A stretch of DNA of 50,914 bases from a bacterium. GTDB lineage: Bacteria > Chloroflexota > Dormibacteria > Aeolococcales > Bog-877. Location of the stretch: contig JAKATL010000013.1 in assembly GCA_021827985.1 (NCBI GenBank), forward strand, positions 1 through 50,914, read 5' to 3'. A program made the translations under genes and the position numbers. Shown piece after piece: positions 6,527 through 17,142 of the stretch. Position 1 is the stretch's first letter; each line of letters starts with the position of its first letter. Below the pieces are notes generated by a model. That model was not told where the DNA came from. It made no database searches and saw only the letters and a program-made list of their open reading frames with translations.

Positions 6527-7477
6527 GTGCCGGAGCCATTGGTCCTTCTCCACGGAGAGGACCGCTACCTGGTCACCGAGGCCGCTCTATCCCTCCGCAC
6601 CCAACTGGTGGAGGAGATGGGCTCCGAGCTGGGGCTGGAGGAGTTCCGGGACCTATCCGACGGCGACGCCATCGAGCGAAGTCTGGCCAGCCCTCCGTTC
6701 CTGGCGCTGCGCCGGGTGGTGGTCCTCTGGGACCCGCAGATCGGGCCCCGGGGGACGCGGGAGACGGAGGCTGTGCTCCGAGCCGTCTCCCACCGGGCGG
6801 ACAGCACGGCGGTGTTGGTCGTGGTCCGGGCCGTGGTGCCGGCCACCAACAACCTGCATCGCGGCCTACGGGAGCTGGGAGCCGAGGTCCGGCTGGTCCC
6901 GCGGCCAAAGGGAGCAGCGCTTCGGCACCACGTTGACCAACGGGTGCGGACCCGGGGCCTGAATCTCGCGGCCCCGCTCTCGCCGAAGCTGGTGGAGGTA
7001 GCCGCTGAGGGCCTGGGCCAGCTGGAGATGGAGCTGGACAAGCTGGCGCTGTACCCCGAACATCCCGGAGAACTGATCAGCGAGGAGGTGGGCTACCGGC
7101 TGCTCACCCCGGTTCCGCCTCGGGAGCTCTACCGCCTCACCGATGCGATCTTCGACGCTCCGAGCCGGGTGGGGCGCCTCCTCGCTGGCCTCATGTCACG
7201 TCCCGAGGTGCCGCCCCAACTGGTCATCGGCGCGCTGGCCAGGGCGCTCCGTGACCTCATCGCCATGGCCGACGGCGGCTCGGGAGCAATCCCCTCCTGG
7301 AAGGCCGAGCGGATGAGCCGGCAGCTGAGACGGGCCGGAGCTCCGCGGTTGCAGCGCTGGCTGGTGGCCCTAGCCGACCTAGACTGGGAGATTCGCGTGG
7401 GTCGGCTTGACGCCGTCCAGGGGCTGGAGGCTCTTCTGGCCCACATGGCAGCGGAGCTGTCGCCCCGCACCGGCTGA
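6527..7477 (+). CDS. holA: DNA polymerase III subunit delta
   Basis: The 316-residue protein matches the clamp-loader delta subunit: an N-terminal LVLLHGEDRYLV (the HolA start, normally G-x-D-x-Y/F-L-v), a degenerate ATPase-fold domain with SPPFLALRRVVVL, and a C-terminal helical collar domain (residues about 210-310). Delta opens the sliding clamp as part of the clamp loader. Length is typical (about 320-340). Translation from the GTG at 6527 fits a leaderless message. It is transcribed away from the bc-bd operon and is followed 2 bp later by the convergent rpsT. Confidence 0.9.
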   Translation: MPEPLVLLHGEDRYLVTEAALSLRTQLVEEMGSELGLEEFRDLSDGDAIERSLASPPFLALRRVVVLWDPQIGPRGTRETEAVLRAVSHRADSTAVLVVVRAVVPATNNLHRGLRELGAEVRLVPRPKGAALRHHVDQRVRTRGLNLAAPLSPKLVEVAAEGLGQLEMELDKLALYPEHPGELISEEVGYRLLTPVPPRELYRLTDAIFDAPSRVGRLLAGLMSRPEVPPQLVIGALARALRDLIAMADGGSGAIPSWKAERMSRQLRRAGAPRLQRWLVALADLDWEIRVGRLDAVQGLEALLAHMAAELSPRTG

Positions 7478-7479
7478 CC

Positions 7480-7899
7480 TCAGTCGCGCTCTGTTTCGGA
7501 CCCCGCACTGCGCCGGCTTCTCTGCGCCGTGCGCACCGTCTTGGTGACGGGCTTGGCCTTCCCTGCCGCCGTCTTCCGCTGCGAGGCGGTGGACTTGGAC
7601 TTCGTACCCTGCGCGGCGGCGCGCCGAGCACCGGCCGCGGGCTGCGCGGTGGCCGCGGCCAGCGCGCGCATCAGGCGCGACTTGCGCCGGGCCACATTGC
7701 GCGGGTGCAGTACCCCGTGCTCAGCCGCCTTGTCCAGCGCCGAGGTGGCGAGGCGACCGAGTTCGGGCGCCTCCTCTCCTCCCACCGCCCGGCGAGCCTT
7801 GGCCACCGCCGTGCGCACCGCGGAGCGGACGGCGCGGTTCCGATCATGCTTGCGCTGAGCGGCGCGCACCCGCTTGCGAGCTGAACTGGTGTTGGCCAA
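7480..7899 (-). CDS. rpsT: 30S ribosomal protein S20 with long basic C-terminal tail
   Basis: The first 85 or so residues are canonical bS20 (MANTSSARKRVRAAQRKHDRNRAVRS, ending around HPRNVARRKSRLMRAL). The protein continues with about 50 residues rich in Ala, Lys, Arg and Thr, giving 139 residues instead of the usual 85-90. The start codon is TTG at 7899, preceded by GGGGAT as ribosome binding site; S20 genes in enterobacteria also use TTG. S20 binds 16S rRNA early in 30S assembly. The holA-rpsT neighbourhood is common in many bacteria. Confidence 0.93.
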   Translation of the reverse strand: MANTSSARKRVRAAQRKHDRNRAVRSAVRTAVAKARRAVGGEEAPELGRLATSALDKAAEHGVLHPRNVARRKSRLMRALAAATAQPAAGARRAAAQGTKSKSTASQRKTAAGKAKPVTKTVRTAQRSRRSAGSETERD

Positions 7900-7966
7900 G
7901 ACTATCCCCGTTTGGAGCCCCGTGGGGCGAACTCAATCAAGCGCTGGGTGCGCCTCGTGCCCGGCC

Positions 7967-7972
7967 AGTATA
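7967..7972 (-). promoter_or_regulatory. -10 box of rpsT
   Basis: TATACT on the reverse strand matches 5 of 6 consensus bases. It leaves a leader of about 60-65 nt before the TTG of rpsT, unlike the leaderless genes around it. The leader may carry S20 feedback regulation (inference from the family). Confidence 0.4.
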
Positions 7973-8003
7973 CGGCAGCGAGGGAGCGGTCCGAAGTGCC
8001 GGT

Positions 8004-8009
8004 TAAAGT
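8004..8009 (+). promoter_or_regulatory. -10 box of ispE, near-leaderless
   Basis: TAAAGT ends 7 nt before the ATG at 8017. The position supports that ATG over the longer upstream frame. Confidence 0.35.
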
Positions 8010-8016
8010 AGGGCGG

Positions 8017-8877
8017 ATGCTGGCAGTCGCGGCCGCCCCCGCCAAGCTCAACCTGGCCCTGGAGCTGGTCGGGCGGCGCGCCGACGGCTTCCACCTCCTG
8101 GCCGCTGTGTCCCAGACCGTGGCCTGGAGCGATTTGGTGGCGGCGGAGCTGGACCCGGCTCCGCCCGCGCGCGACCGGATGCCGGTAGCGGTCATGGGGC
8201 CATTCCGGGGCGGGATTCCTGAGGGGCCGGACAACATCGTGGCCCGGGCGGCTGGGGCGCTTCAGCGCCGGGGAGTGGGCCGGGGGGTGGCGTCGGTGGC
8301 GATCTGGAAACGGATACCCACGAAGAGCGGCCTGGGAGGGGGGTCATCCGACGCCGCGGCACTGCTCCGGCTGGCCGCCGGCGACGACTGGCCGGCGGAC
8401 GTTGCCGAGGCGGCTCTCGAATGCGGCGCGGACGTGCCCTTCGCCCTCCGCGGCGGAGCGGCTCTGCTGGGCGGGGTTGGTGAGCTGCTCACTCCCCTCC
8501 CCCCCTTGGTGCCCACGGTGATCCTGGTGGCCGTCCTGGGGGCCGTGGAGACCGCCAGGGCATACGCCTCGGTCCGGAGCGAGGAGCTGAGCGACGGCAG
8601 CCGGGCGGCGGCGGTGGCGGAGGCTCTGGGGAAAGGCGAGCTCCCGGGGCCGGAGCTCTTCGGCAGCGCCTTGGAGGCGGCCGCGCTGCGCGTCGCCCCG
8701 GAACTCTCGCCACGGCTGGCCCGGCTGCGGGCCGCCGCCCCTCATCTGAGCTGGGCGATGACCGGCAGTGGAGGGGCGTTCTTCGCGCTCGTCGGGGCCG
8801 CCGAGGCCGGACCGGTGCTGGCCGCCTGCAGAGCCGCCCTGCCGGGCGTGCCGATCCGCGCCACGGCGCCGGCATGA
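8017..8877 (+). CDS. ispE: 4-diphosphocytidyl-2-C-methyl-D-erythritol kinase
   Basis: This GHMP kinase phosphorylates CDP-methylerythritol in the non-mevalonate isoprenoid pathway. The 286-residue protein shows the N-terminal PAKLNLALELVGRRADGFH motif, the ATP-binding loop KSGLGGGSSDAAALLRL (about 105-125), and the C-terminal MTGSGGAFFAL motif. The ATG at 8017 puts the PAKLN motif at residue 8, as is usual for IspE, and follows a -10 box by 7 nt. Its stop overlaps the murT start as ATGA, giving an isoprenoid/lipid II operon ispE-murT-gatD. Confidence 0.94.
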   Translation: MLAVAAAPAKLNLALELVGRRADGFHLLAAVSQTVAWSDLVAAELDPAPPARDRMPVAVMGPFRGGIPEGPDNIVARAAGALQRRGVGRGVASVAIWKRIPTKSGLGGGSSDAAALLRLAAGDDWPADVAEAALECGADVPFALRGGAALLGGVGELLTPLPPLVPTVILVAVLGAVETARAYASVRSEELSDGSRAAAVAEALGKGELPGPELFGSALEAAALRVAPELSPRLARLRAAAPHLSWAMTGSGGAFFALVGAAEAGPVLAACRAALPGVPIRATAPA

Positions 8878-10277
8878 CCCGGGCGGACCCCCGATTGAGG
8901 CTCGCGGTGCTGGGCGGGAAGGCCACAGCTTGGGCCTCGCGGAGCCTGGGGATGGGCGGAGGCACCACGCTCCCCGGGGACGTTGCCCGCGCCATCGACC
9001 CCCGGATCCTGCGCAAGCTGGGAGCATCTCCTCGGCTCGGCATCATCCTGGTCACCGGCACCAATGGCAAGACCACCACCTCGGCTCTCCTCCGCCAGAT
9101 CGCGGCCGCGGCCGGGTGGCGCACCGGAGGTAACCAGAGCGGGTCCAACCTCATCTACGGCCTGACCGCTGCCACTGTCGCCCAGGCCGATCTCCGGGGG
9201 CGGATGGAGCTGGATTGGCTGGTGCTGGAGGTCGACGAGCTGAGCGCAGCGTTGGCCGCCGGGGAGTTGCGGCCAGGGATTCTGGTGGTGCTGAACGCCT
9301 TCCGGGACCAGCTGGACCGGTCCTTCGAGGTGGACCAGGTCGCAGCTCGCCTCGGGGAGGCGGTGGCGGCGCTCCCCGAGGGAGCGGTGGCGGTGCTCAA
9401 CTCGGACGACCCGCGCATCGCCGCTCTGGAAGGAGGGCCAAATGCGTCCCACTTTGGAATCGAGGACCGGGAACTGGACCGCGGAGGGCTGCCCGAGTCC
9501 GCCGACCGTCCGGTCTGCCCCCGTTGTGGGGGGTCCCTGCGGTTCGACGCCGTCTACTACGGTCAGTGCGGGGACTATCACTGTCCGGCCTGCGGCTGGT
9601 CCCGCCCCTCCCCGGCGGTGCGGGTGACCCGGCTGCTCACCGCTGGCCTGGATCACATGGAGCTGAACCTGGCAGGCCCGGGGGGAGGCGCCGGGCCATT
9701 GCCGGTGCCCCTGGCCGGTGCCCACAACGCCGCCAACGTCGCGGCGGCAGCAGCGGCGGCGCTGGCGATGGGCGCTAGCTGGGAGCAGATCCGGCGCGGG
9801 CTCGAGGAGTTCCGCCCCGCCTTCGGCAGGTCCCAGGTGGTGCCCTGGCGACAGAGCCAGGTGCGCCTCCTTCTGGCCAAGAACCCGGCGGGAATGGAGG
9901 CCAGCCTGGAGACTGTGCTCGGAGCAGGCTCCGGTCCGGTGCTCGGGCTGGCCCTCAACGACGGGATCGCCGACGGAACCGACATCTCTTGGATCTGGGA
10001 CGTGGAGTTCGAGCGGCTGGCCAGCGGCGGGCCGAGGTGGGTCGTCCTGAGCGGGCGGCGGGCTGCGGAGCTGGAACTCCGTCTCCGGTATGCGGGGCTG
10101 GACGGCTCGCGGCTCCTGCTCCGGCCCGGAGCGGAGGAGGCCCTGGATGAGCTGGCGGCGAGGGCCGCGCCGGGTTTGCCGGCCCCGGCCCTGCTCACCT
10201 ACACAGCGATGCTGGCCTGGCACCGCGCGGTGGTCGGCACAGGGGGAGCCCAGCCGTTCTGGACTGAAGGCGGATGA
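8874..10277 (+). CDS. murT: Lipid II isoglutaminyl synthase, MurT subunit
   Basis: This Mur-ligase homologue works with GatD to amidate the D-Glu of lipid II to D-isoGln. Seen in the 467 residues: an N-terminal Mur ligase domain with P-loop VTGTNGKTTTSALLRQ (about 60-75); a Cys cluster CPRCGG...CGDYHCPACGW (about 216-242), the MurT zinc-ribbon-like insert; a central AGAHNAANVAAA motif; and a C-terminal DUF1727-type domain. The ATGA overlap with ispE and the same overlap with gatD show tight coupling. Its presence implies amidated peptidoglycan of the Gram-positive/Terrabacteria type. Confidence 0.95.
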   Translation: MTRADPRLRLAVLGGKATAWASRSLGMGGGTTLPGDVARAIDPRILRKLGASPRLGIILVTGTNGKTTTSALLRQIAAAAGWRTGGNQSGSNLIYGLTAATVAQADLRGRMELDWLVLEVDELSAALAAGELRPGILVVLNAFRDQLDRSFEVDQVAARLGEAVAALPEGAVAVLNSDDPRIAALEGGPNASHFGIEDRELDRGGLPESADRPVCPRCGGSLRFDAVYYGQCGDYHCPACGWSRPSPAVRVTRLLTAGLDHMELNLAGPGGGAGPLPVPLAGAHNAANVAAAAAAALAMGASWEQIRRGLEEFRPAFGRSQVVPWRQSQVRLLLAKNPAGMEASLETVLGAGSGPVLGLALNDGIADGTDISWIWDVEFERLASGGPRWVVLSGRRAAELELRLRYAGLDGSRLLLRPGAEEALDELAARAAPGLPAPALLTYTAMLAWHRAVVGTGGAQPFWTEGG

Positions 10278-11089
10278 CCGGGTCGAGATCGCTGCGGCTG
10301 GGTGTGCTGTACCCCCGTGAGATGAACCTCTATGGCGATCGCGGGAACGTCCTGGCTCTGGTTCGGCGCGCCGCGCTCCGGGGAGTGGAGTTGGAGGTCA
10401 CGACCCTGGGCCTCGACGGCGGTGACCCCGAAGAGATCCAGTCGTGCTCCGGCTTTCTGATCGGTGGTGGGCAGGACTTGGACCAGCTGGCCCTGGCCCA
10501 CGATCTGGTTACCCGCAAGGGGCCGGCGCTCCGGGAGCAAGTGTCCAGCGGAGCTCCCCTCCTGGCGGTTTGCGCGGGCTACCAGCTCCTCGGGGACCAC
10601 TACCGGACGGCGGCCGGCGATCTCATCCCCGGCCTGGGCATCCTCCCAATGCGCACCGAGGCGGGTCGCCGCCGCCTGGTGGGCAACATCCTGGTCGCCG
10701 CCAGCCCCGGACTCGGCCTGGCCAATCCCCTGCTGGTGGGATTCGAGAACCATTCGGGCCGGACCATCCTGGATCCGGGGCTGCCTCCCCTGGGGAGGGT
10801 CGTGCGGGGCGGGGGGAACGACGGAGACTCGGGTGCAGAGGGAGCGGTTCTGGGGCCGGTGATCGGGACTTACCTCCACGGGCCCCTGCTGCCCAAAAAT
10901 CCGGCCCTTGCCGACTGGTGGCTGTTCACGGCCGCGGACCGGACGGGGACCACCATCGAACGATCCCAACTTGACGACACTGCGGAGGAAGCTGCCCGCC
11001 GCGAAGCGATCCGGATCACCCTGAGCGGATCCCGAAGCCGGGGCTACCGCCTCCTGGGGCGGCGGCCGCGAATCAGGCGAACTGGCTGA
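10274..11089 (+). CDS. gatD: Lipid II isoglutaminyl synthase, glutamine amidotransferase subunit GatD
   Basis: The 271-residue CobB/CobQ-like class I glutaminase supplies ammonia to MurT. The nucleophile Cys is in LLAVCAGYQLLGDH (about residue 101), and the catalytic His is in GTYLHGPLLPKNP (about 200). The N-terminus (LYPREMNLYGDRGN) is the family hallmark. The C-terminal tail is somewhat longer and very basic (SRSRGYRLLGRRPRIRRTG). The last 17 bp overlap the 3' end of the convergent lipoprotein gene. Confidence 0.95.
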   Translation: MTGSRSLRLGVLYPREMNLYGDRGNVLALVRRAALRGVELEVTTLGLDGGDPEEIQSCSGFLIGGGQDLDQLALAHDLVTRKGPALREQVSSGAPLLAVCAGYQLLGDHYRTAAGDLIPGLGILPMRTEAGRRRLVGNILVAASPGLGLANPLLVGFENHSGRTILDPGLPPLGRVVRGGGNDGDSGAEGAVLGPVIGTYLHGPLLPKNPALADWWLFTAADRTGTTIERSQLDDTAEEAARREAIRITLSGSRSRGYRLLGRRPRIRRTG

Positions 11090-11999
11090 GGGAGGACTGC
11101 GGCAGTTGGGGCGACCCCGGGAGGATCACCGCCGGCTTGGAGAGCCCGAAATCGGCCCCGAAGCGGCTGAAGTCGACCCCCGTCTGCAAGCCCATGCTGG
11201 CGCTCCCGGTCACCGATGGGGAGCCGCTGGGCGCCAGCATCGAGAGGGCGCCCAGGTCCAGCGTGGCGGAGGAGGAAGAGGTGAGCCGCTGGGGCAGATG
11301 GTCAGTGGTGGCCACCCAGCCATCCACCGTGGTGGTGCCGAAGTTCACCAGTTGGGAGAGGATGCCGGCGCCGGGGGTGGCTCCAGTCGATTGCCCCAGG
11401 CTGCCCAGGGCCCCGGACAAGGCGGCGGCGAGCGCCGAGCCCGGCAGCTCGGCCTGAATGTGCTCGGTGGGCACGCCGTTCACGGTTCCCCCGCTGCCCA
11501 GGTCGGTGACCTTGGTGGCCGACTTGAGGCTGGAAAGAAGCTGGCGGAGCTGGGTCTGGAGCCCCGCCGCGCCACCGGGCCAAGAGGACGCACCCGGAGA
11601 CTGGATCGCATACCACTGGGCCCCGTTCAGGCTCACGTATCCCGCGCCTCCGACCTCAAGAAGGTGGACGGTGCCCGAGAAGAGAGCGGGCACGTTGTAG
11701 CTCAGCTCCTCGGTCCCACTGGACTGATACAGGATCTGGCCGCTGATGGTCGAGCCGGAGAGTTTGGCGGCCGCCTGCTGCAGCTGCTGCAGGGTCGCCG
11801 CCGGCAACCCCGACACTCCCTGCAAGGAGATGCTCACGGTCGCGGTGTAGTTCGCCTCGAAGCTGGTCCCCAGAGCCGCCGTACCCGAGGAGCCCAGGAG
11901 GTTGGCGGCCACCGCGGGGCTGCGGTGGTGAGCAACCGCCCCACAGCCGGCCAGTAGGACTGCGGCCACCGCCACCGTGAGAAGCCGCCGCCCGTTCAT
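11073..11999 (-). CDS. Secreted lipoprotein, LppX/LprG-like layout
   Basis: The 308-residue protein starts with a clear lipoprotein signal, MNGRRLLTVAVAAVLLAGCG, lipobox LAGC at about residue 19. The mature part is rich in Ser, Gly, Ala and Leu and consists of predicted beta strands: FEANYTATVSISLQG, ISGQILYQSSGTEELSY, GVPTEHIQAEL, and a TTTVDGWVATTDHLPQRL block. This layout recalls LppX/LprAFG lipoproteins that carry lipids, a weak similarity. ATG 11999 is chosen because it gives the correct signal peptide and lies 6 nt after a TACGAT -10 box; an ATG at 12017 is possible. It probably sits on the outer face of the membrane. Confidence 0.7.
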   Translation of the reverse strand: MNGRRLLTVAVAAVLLAGCGAVAHHRSPAVAANLLGSSGTAALGTSFEANYTATVSISLQGVSGLPAATLQQLQQAAAKLSGSTISGQILYQSSGTEELSYNVPALFSGTVHLLEVGGAGYVSLNGAQWYAIQSPGASSWPGGAAGLQTQLRQLLSSLKSATKVTDLGSGGTVNGVPTEHIQAELPGSALAAALSGALGSLGQSTGATPGAGILSQLVNFGTTTVDGWVATTDHLPQRLTSSSSATLDLGALSMLAPSGSPSVTGSASMGLQTGVDFSRFGADFGLSKPAVILPGSPQLPQSSLSQFA

Positions 12000-12005
12000 G
12001 GCCGC

Positions 12006-12011
12006 ATCGTA
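12006..12011 (-). promoter_or_regulatory. -10 box of the lipoprotein gene, leaderless
   Basis: TACGAT on the reverse strand ends 6 nt before ATG 11999, the same geometry as at other leaderless starts in this window. Confidence 0.4.
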
Positions 12012-12049
12012 GCCCATGGCCGTGGGCGACGCTGCGGCGCAAGCTGATC

Positions 12050-12078
12050 GTCACAAGTCGGGCGCGCCGTAGTAGCTT
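12050..12078 (+). promoter_or_regulatory. Promoter of ppk1, leaderless
   Basis: GTCACA (12050-12055) and TAGCTT (12073-12078) are 17 nt apart, and the -10 box ends 6 nt before the GTG at 12085. Confidence 0.45.
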
Positions 12079-12084
12079 TGCAAG

Positions 12085-14224
<2,140 letters not shown>

Positions 14225-14232
<8 letters not shown>

Positions 14233-14635
14233 TGAAGACGCCCTATCCTTCATCTCCTCCAATCATCGGGCGGTCCTGGCCACCTACCGACGGGACGGCT
14301 CCGCCCAGCTGTCCCCGGTCGTGGCGGGGGTGGACGCGCAGGGTAGGGTGGTGGTCAGCAGCCGGGAGGGAGCGGTGAAGACGCTCAACGTGCGGCGCAA
14401 TCCACGGGTGGCGCTGACCGCATTCACCGATCGGTTTTTCGGTCCCTGGGTGGTGGTGTGGGGCTCGGCGGAGGTGGTCTCACTCCCGGTCGCCCTGCCC
14501 CTCCTGGAGGAGTACTACCGCTCGGTGGTGGGAGAGCACCCGAACTGGGACGAGTATCGAACCGCCATGGTCGCCGAGCGCCGGGTCCTGCTGCGGATCA
14601 CGGTGGAGCGGTCGGGCCCGGAGCGCTCGGGCTGA
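14225..14635 (+). CDS. PPOX-class (pyridoxamine 5'-phosphate oxidase-like) flavin/F420-binding protein
   Basis: A 136-residue single-domain split-barrel protein. The N-terminal HRAVLATYRRDGSAQLSPV block, followed by VVSSREGAVKTLNVRRNPRVAL, is typical of the F420- or FMN-dependent PPOX family common in Actinomycetota and Chloroflexota. The substrate cannot be told. The ATG at 14225 overlaps the ppk1 stop by 8 nt. Its TGA is overlapped by a CTG that seems to start rpiA. Confidence 0.8.
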
Positions 14636-15342
14636 CCGCCCTGCCGGCGGAGCGGCTTCCGGCCGCCCTCGCCAAGGTGGGAGAGTTCGCTGCCGCCCGG
14701 GTGGCGCCAGGAATGCGCCTCGGGCTGGGCACCGGCCGCACTGCTTCGGCGTTCCTGGACGCCCTGGCGCCGCGGGTCCGCCAGGGGCTTGAGGTGTCGG
14801 CGGTCTGCACCTCCGAGGCCACGGAGCGGCGAGCCCGTTCGATGGGCATCACCATCCTCCCGGACACCGGGGAAGGGCTGGACCTGGACGTGGATGGCGC
14901 TGATGAGGTCACCCCCGGGCTGGACCTGATCAAGGGAGCGGGCGGCGCCATGGTTCGCGAGAAGATCGTCGCCGAGCGGAGCCGGCGCTTCTGGGTGGTC
15001 GCCGACTCGACCAAGAGGGTGGGACGGCTGGGCGAGCGGGCGGCGCTGCCGGTTGAGGTGCTGCGGTTCGACTGGCAGGGCACCCAGCGCCGGATCGAGA
15101 GCCTGTGCCGGCTCAGGACCAGGCTGCGCGGGGAGCGGGAGCCCTTCATCTCCGACAACGGCAACCTGGTGCTGGATGCGGACCTGGCCAGCTGCTCGCA
15201 GCCGTGGCGCGAACTGGCCCGGATGCTGGCAGAGGTGCCCGGAGTGGTCGGACACGGCCTCTTTCTTGGCCTGGCTACGGCGGCAGTGATCTCTGACGGA
15301 CGCGCGGTGGAGGTGCTGGGCGACCTGGAGGAAACCCGCTGA
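14632..15342 (+). CDS. rpiA: Ribose-5-phosphate isomerase A, probable CTG start
   Basis: This enzyme interconverts ribose 5-phosphate and ribulose 5-phosphate. Hallmarks are GLGTGRTASAFLDAL (phosphate loop), DLDVDGADEV (catalytic DGADE), LIKGAGGAMVREKIVAE and the SDNGNLVLD block. No ATG, GTG or TTG gives a normal N-terminus after the previous gene. CTG at 14632 overlaps the preceding TGA as CTGA, is in frame and gives 236 residues with the usual N-terminal helix; GTG 14677 would give 221 residues and trim that helix. A far-upstream ATG at 14458 lies wholly inside the PPOX gene. The CTG start is my inference. Confidence 0.88.
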   Translation: MTALPAERLPAALAKVGEFAAARVAPGMRLGLGTGRTASAFLDALAPRVRQGLEVSAVCTSEATERRARSMGITILPDTGEGLDLDVDGADEVTPGLDLIKGAGGAMVREKIVAERSRRFWVVADSTKRVGRLGERAALPVEVLRFDWQGTQRRIESLCRLRTRLRGEREPFISDNGNLVLDADLASCSQPWRELARMLAEVPGVVGHGLFLGLATAAVISDGRAVEVLGDLEETR

Positions 15343-15344
15343 GG

Positions 15345-15833
15345 TCAGCGTCTGCGGTTCAGCCCGAGGATCAGGGCCAGCGGGATCGCCACCCCGAGGA
15401 ACCCGGTCACCACAGCGATCCCATTGGGGAGCTGCTTGGGATTGGCCATCCCCACGTAAGAGAAGAGGGCCGAGAGGACGGCCAGCGCCAGGATGATCAC
15501 GATGGCCGCCACCAGGACCCAGGTTTCGTTCTCCTGGCGGCTGACCACGAAGTCCGGCCAGCGATTTCGCACATACCGGTAGACGCTGAGTCCGGTGAGG
15601 CTGTTGAGGATGAGGGCGCTGACCACGGCGCTCACCGCCACTCCCCAGCGAAACGCGCCCAGCTGGGAGATGACCCAGGCCGAGAAGTTGACCACCAGCA
15701 GCCCCACGGGGGTGGCCAGCCCGATGAGGGGCAGGATGCAGGAGCGCCAGTCCCGAGGCAGGGGGATGTAGATCCCGTTCTGGGCTGGGGCGCGCCCGGG
15801 GCGACCCCTCCCCTCTGGCTCGCCTTCAGGCAT
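15345..15833 (-). CDS. Membrane protein of unknown function, four helices
   Basis: The 162-residue protein has a polar N-terminus (MPEGEPEGRGRPGRAPAQNG) and four hydrophobic segments (about residues 35-58, 66-86, 105-130 and 138-158). I do not recognise a family. The ATG at 15833 is chosen because GAGGAACGAG precedes it as ribosome binding site. It converges with rpiA (2 bp apart) and is divergent from the protease gene. Confidence 0.65.
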   Translation of the reverse strand: MPEGEPEGRGRPGRAPAQNGIYIPLPRDWRSCILPLIGLATPVGLLVVNFSAWVISQLGAFRWGVAVSAVVSALILNSLTGLSVYRYVRNRWPDFVVSRQENETWVLVAAIVIILALAVLSALFSYVGMANPKQLPNGIAVVTGFLGVAIPLALILGLNRRR

Positions 15834-15924
15834 CTCGTTCCTCAAATCCGCTCACGGCGGGAACCGAACCTGGCCGCCATTGTGGGGCAACGCCCGGGCC
15901 CTCCCGAATGATCGCAGCCGCGCC

Positions 15925-17106
15925 ATGAATCTGGTCGACCTGCTAATCGTCCTGGCCCTGGCCATCACCGGGGTGGCGGGGTACCGGCGCGGGCTCTCCT
16001 TCTCCGTCCTTTCCATGGCGGGACTCCTGGGAGGACTCCTGCTCGGCTCCTGGGTGGCCACCCTGGTGCCGGCGCGACTGCACGGCTTCTCCAGCGCTGA
16101 GCGCACGGCGCTGGCCATCGCCGTGGTTCTGGCCATCGGCTTCCTAGGCAACGCCATGGGCGGTCTCTTGGGGGCCAAATTGCGGCTCACGACCCTCCGG
16201 AGCCGGATCGGCGGGGGCCTGGACTCGCTGGCCGGGCTGGCGTGGAACCTGATCGTCACCTTGGCGGTCAGCTGGTACCTGGGCCTGATCTTCGCCGCGG
16301 GGCCGATACCCCAGCTCTCCACCCAGATTCAGGGCTCGTCCATCCTCCGCGCCCTGGCGCGCGCCCTGCCCGCCGGACCAGCGTGGATGGGAGACCTTCA
16401 GCACCTGCTCAGCGCCGTGCCCTTTCCCGAGGTCTTCGCCACCCTGGTGCCGCCGCTCCCCGGCCCGGTGGTGATCCCCCAGGACCTGGCCGCCCACCCG
16501 CAGGTGGGCCAGGTCGCGGCGGAGACGGTGAAGGTGATCACCAGTGGCTGCGGAGGCCTCATCGAAGGGAGCGGCTTCCCCGCGGGCCCCCAGGTGGTGG
16601 TAACCAACGCCCACGTGGTCGCCGGCGGCCAGTCGGTGCAGGTCCAGGTGCCCGGGTCCGCCACTCCCCTGGCAGCGGAGGTGGTGTACTTCAATCCCCA
16701 GGTCGACCTGGCCCTCCTGCGGGTGCCGGCGCTTCACCTGCCCCCGCTCACCTTCAGCGAGACCGCTCCCCGGGGGGTCCAGGGCGCGGTCATCGGCTAC
16801 CCCGAGGGCGGGCCGGAGCAGGTGGTGGGCGGTGCGGTCCGAGGGACGGTCGAAGCGGTGGGCAGAGACATCTACTCCCAGGGGCTGGTCTCGCGGCAGA
16901 TCCTGGTGCTGCAGGCTGACGTCATCCCGGGCAACTCCGGCGGCCCCTTCGTCAACCTCTCCGGGCAGGTGCTGGGGATCGTGTTCGCCAAGTCGCTGGT
17001 GACCCCCAACGAGGGGTACGCACTCAGCGCAGCCGAGGTGCTGCCCGACATCTCCCACAACCTGGCCGACACGGCGCGCGTCGGCACCGGGTCCTGCGTC
17101 TCCTGA
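15925..17106 (+). CDS. marP: MarP-like membrane-anchored serine protease
   Basis: The 393 residues contain an N-terminal CvpA-like membrane domain (four helices, residues 1-125), a linker, and a chymotrypsin-fold protease. The triad is H230 (VVTNAHVVAG), D261 (VDLALLRV) and S338 (PGNSGGP). C209 and the Cys of the terminal GTGSCVS match, in position and surrounding residues, the disulfide-forming pair of mycobacterial MarP, which ends in nearly the same residues. MarP is a periplasmic protease needed for acid and oxidative tolerance and processes a peptidoglycan hydrolase. The ATG at 15925 gives a start directly at the first helix; an upstream in-frame ATG at 15880 is less likely. Confidence 0.88.
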   Translation: MNLVDLLIVLALAITGVAGYRRGLSFSVLSMAGLLGGLLLGSWVATLVPARLHGFSSAERTALAIAVVLAIGFLGNAMGGLLGAKLRLTTLRSRIGGGLDSLAGLAWNLIVTLAVSWYLGLIFAAGPIPQLSTQIQGSSILRALARALPAGPAWMGDLQHLLSAVPFPEVFATLVPPLPGPVVIPQDLAAHPQVGQVAAETVKVITSGCGGLIEGSGFPAGPQVVVTNAHVVAGGQSVQVQVPGSATPLAAEVVYFNPQVDLALLRVPALHLPPLTFSETAPRGVQGAVIGYPEGGPEQVVGGAVRGTVEAVGRDIYSQGLVSRQILVLQADVIPGNSGGPFVNLSGQVLGIVFAKSLVTPNEGYALSAAEVLPDISHNLADTARVGTGSCVS

Positions 17107-17107
17107 T

Positions 17108-17136
17108 TTTACTTAGGCGCTCTAATTAGGTAAACT
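17108..17136 (+). promoter_or_regulatory. MarR promoter and operator
   Basis: TTTACT (17108-17113) and TAAACT (17131-17136), 17 nt apart, form a promoter whose -10 box ends 6 nt before the GTG. Over it lies a dyad TTTACTTA (17108-17115)/TAGGTAAA (17127-17134) with one mismatch, and a second, perfect palindrome CTAATTAG (17122-17129). A repressor bound here would cover the promoter, consistent with MarR autorepression. Confidence 0.6.
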
Positions 17137-17142
17137 AACCAT

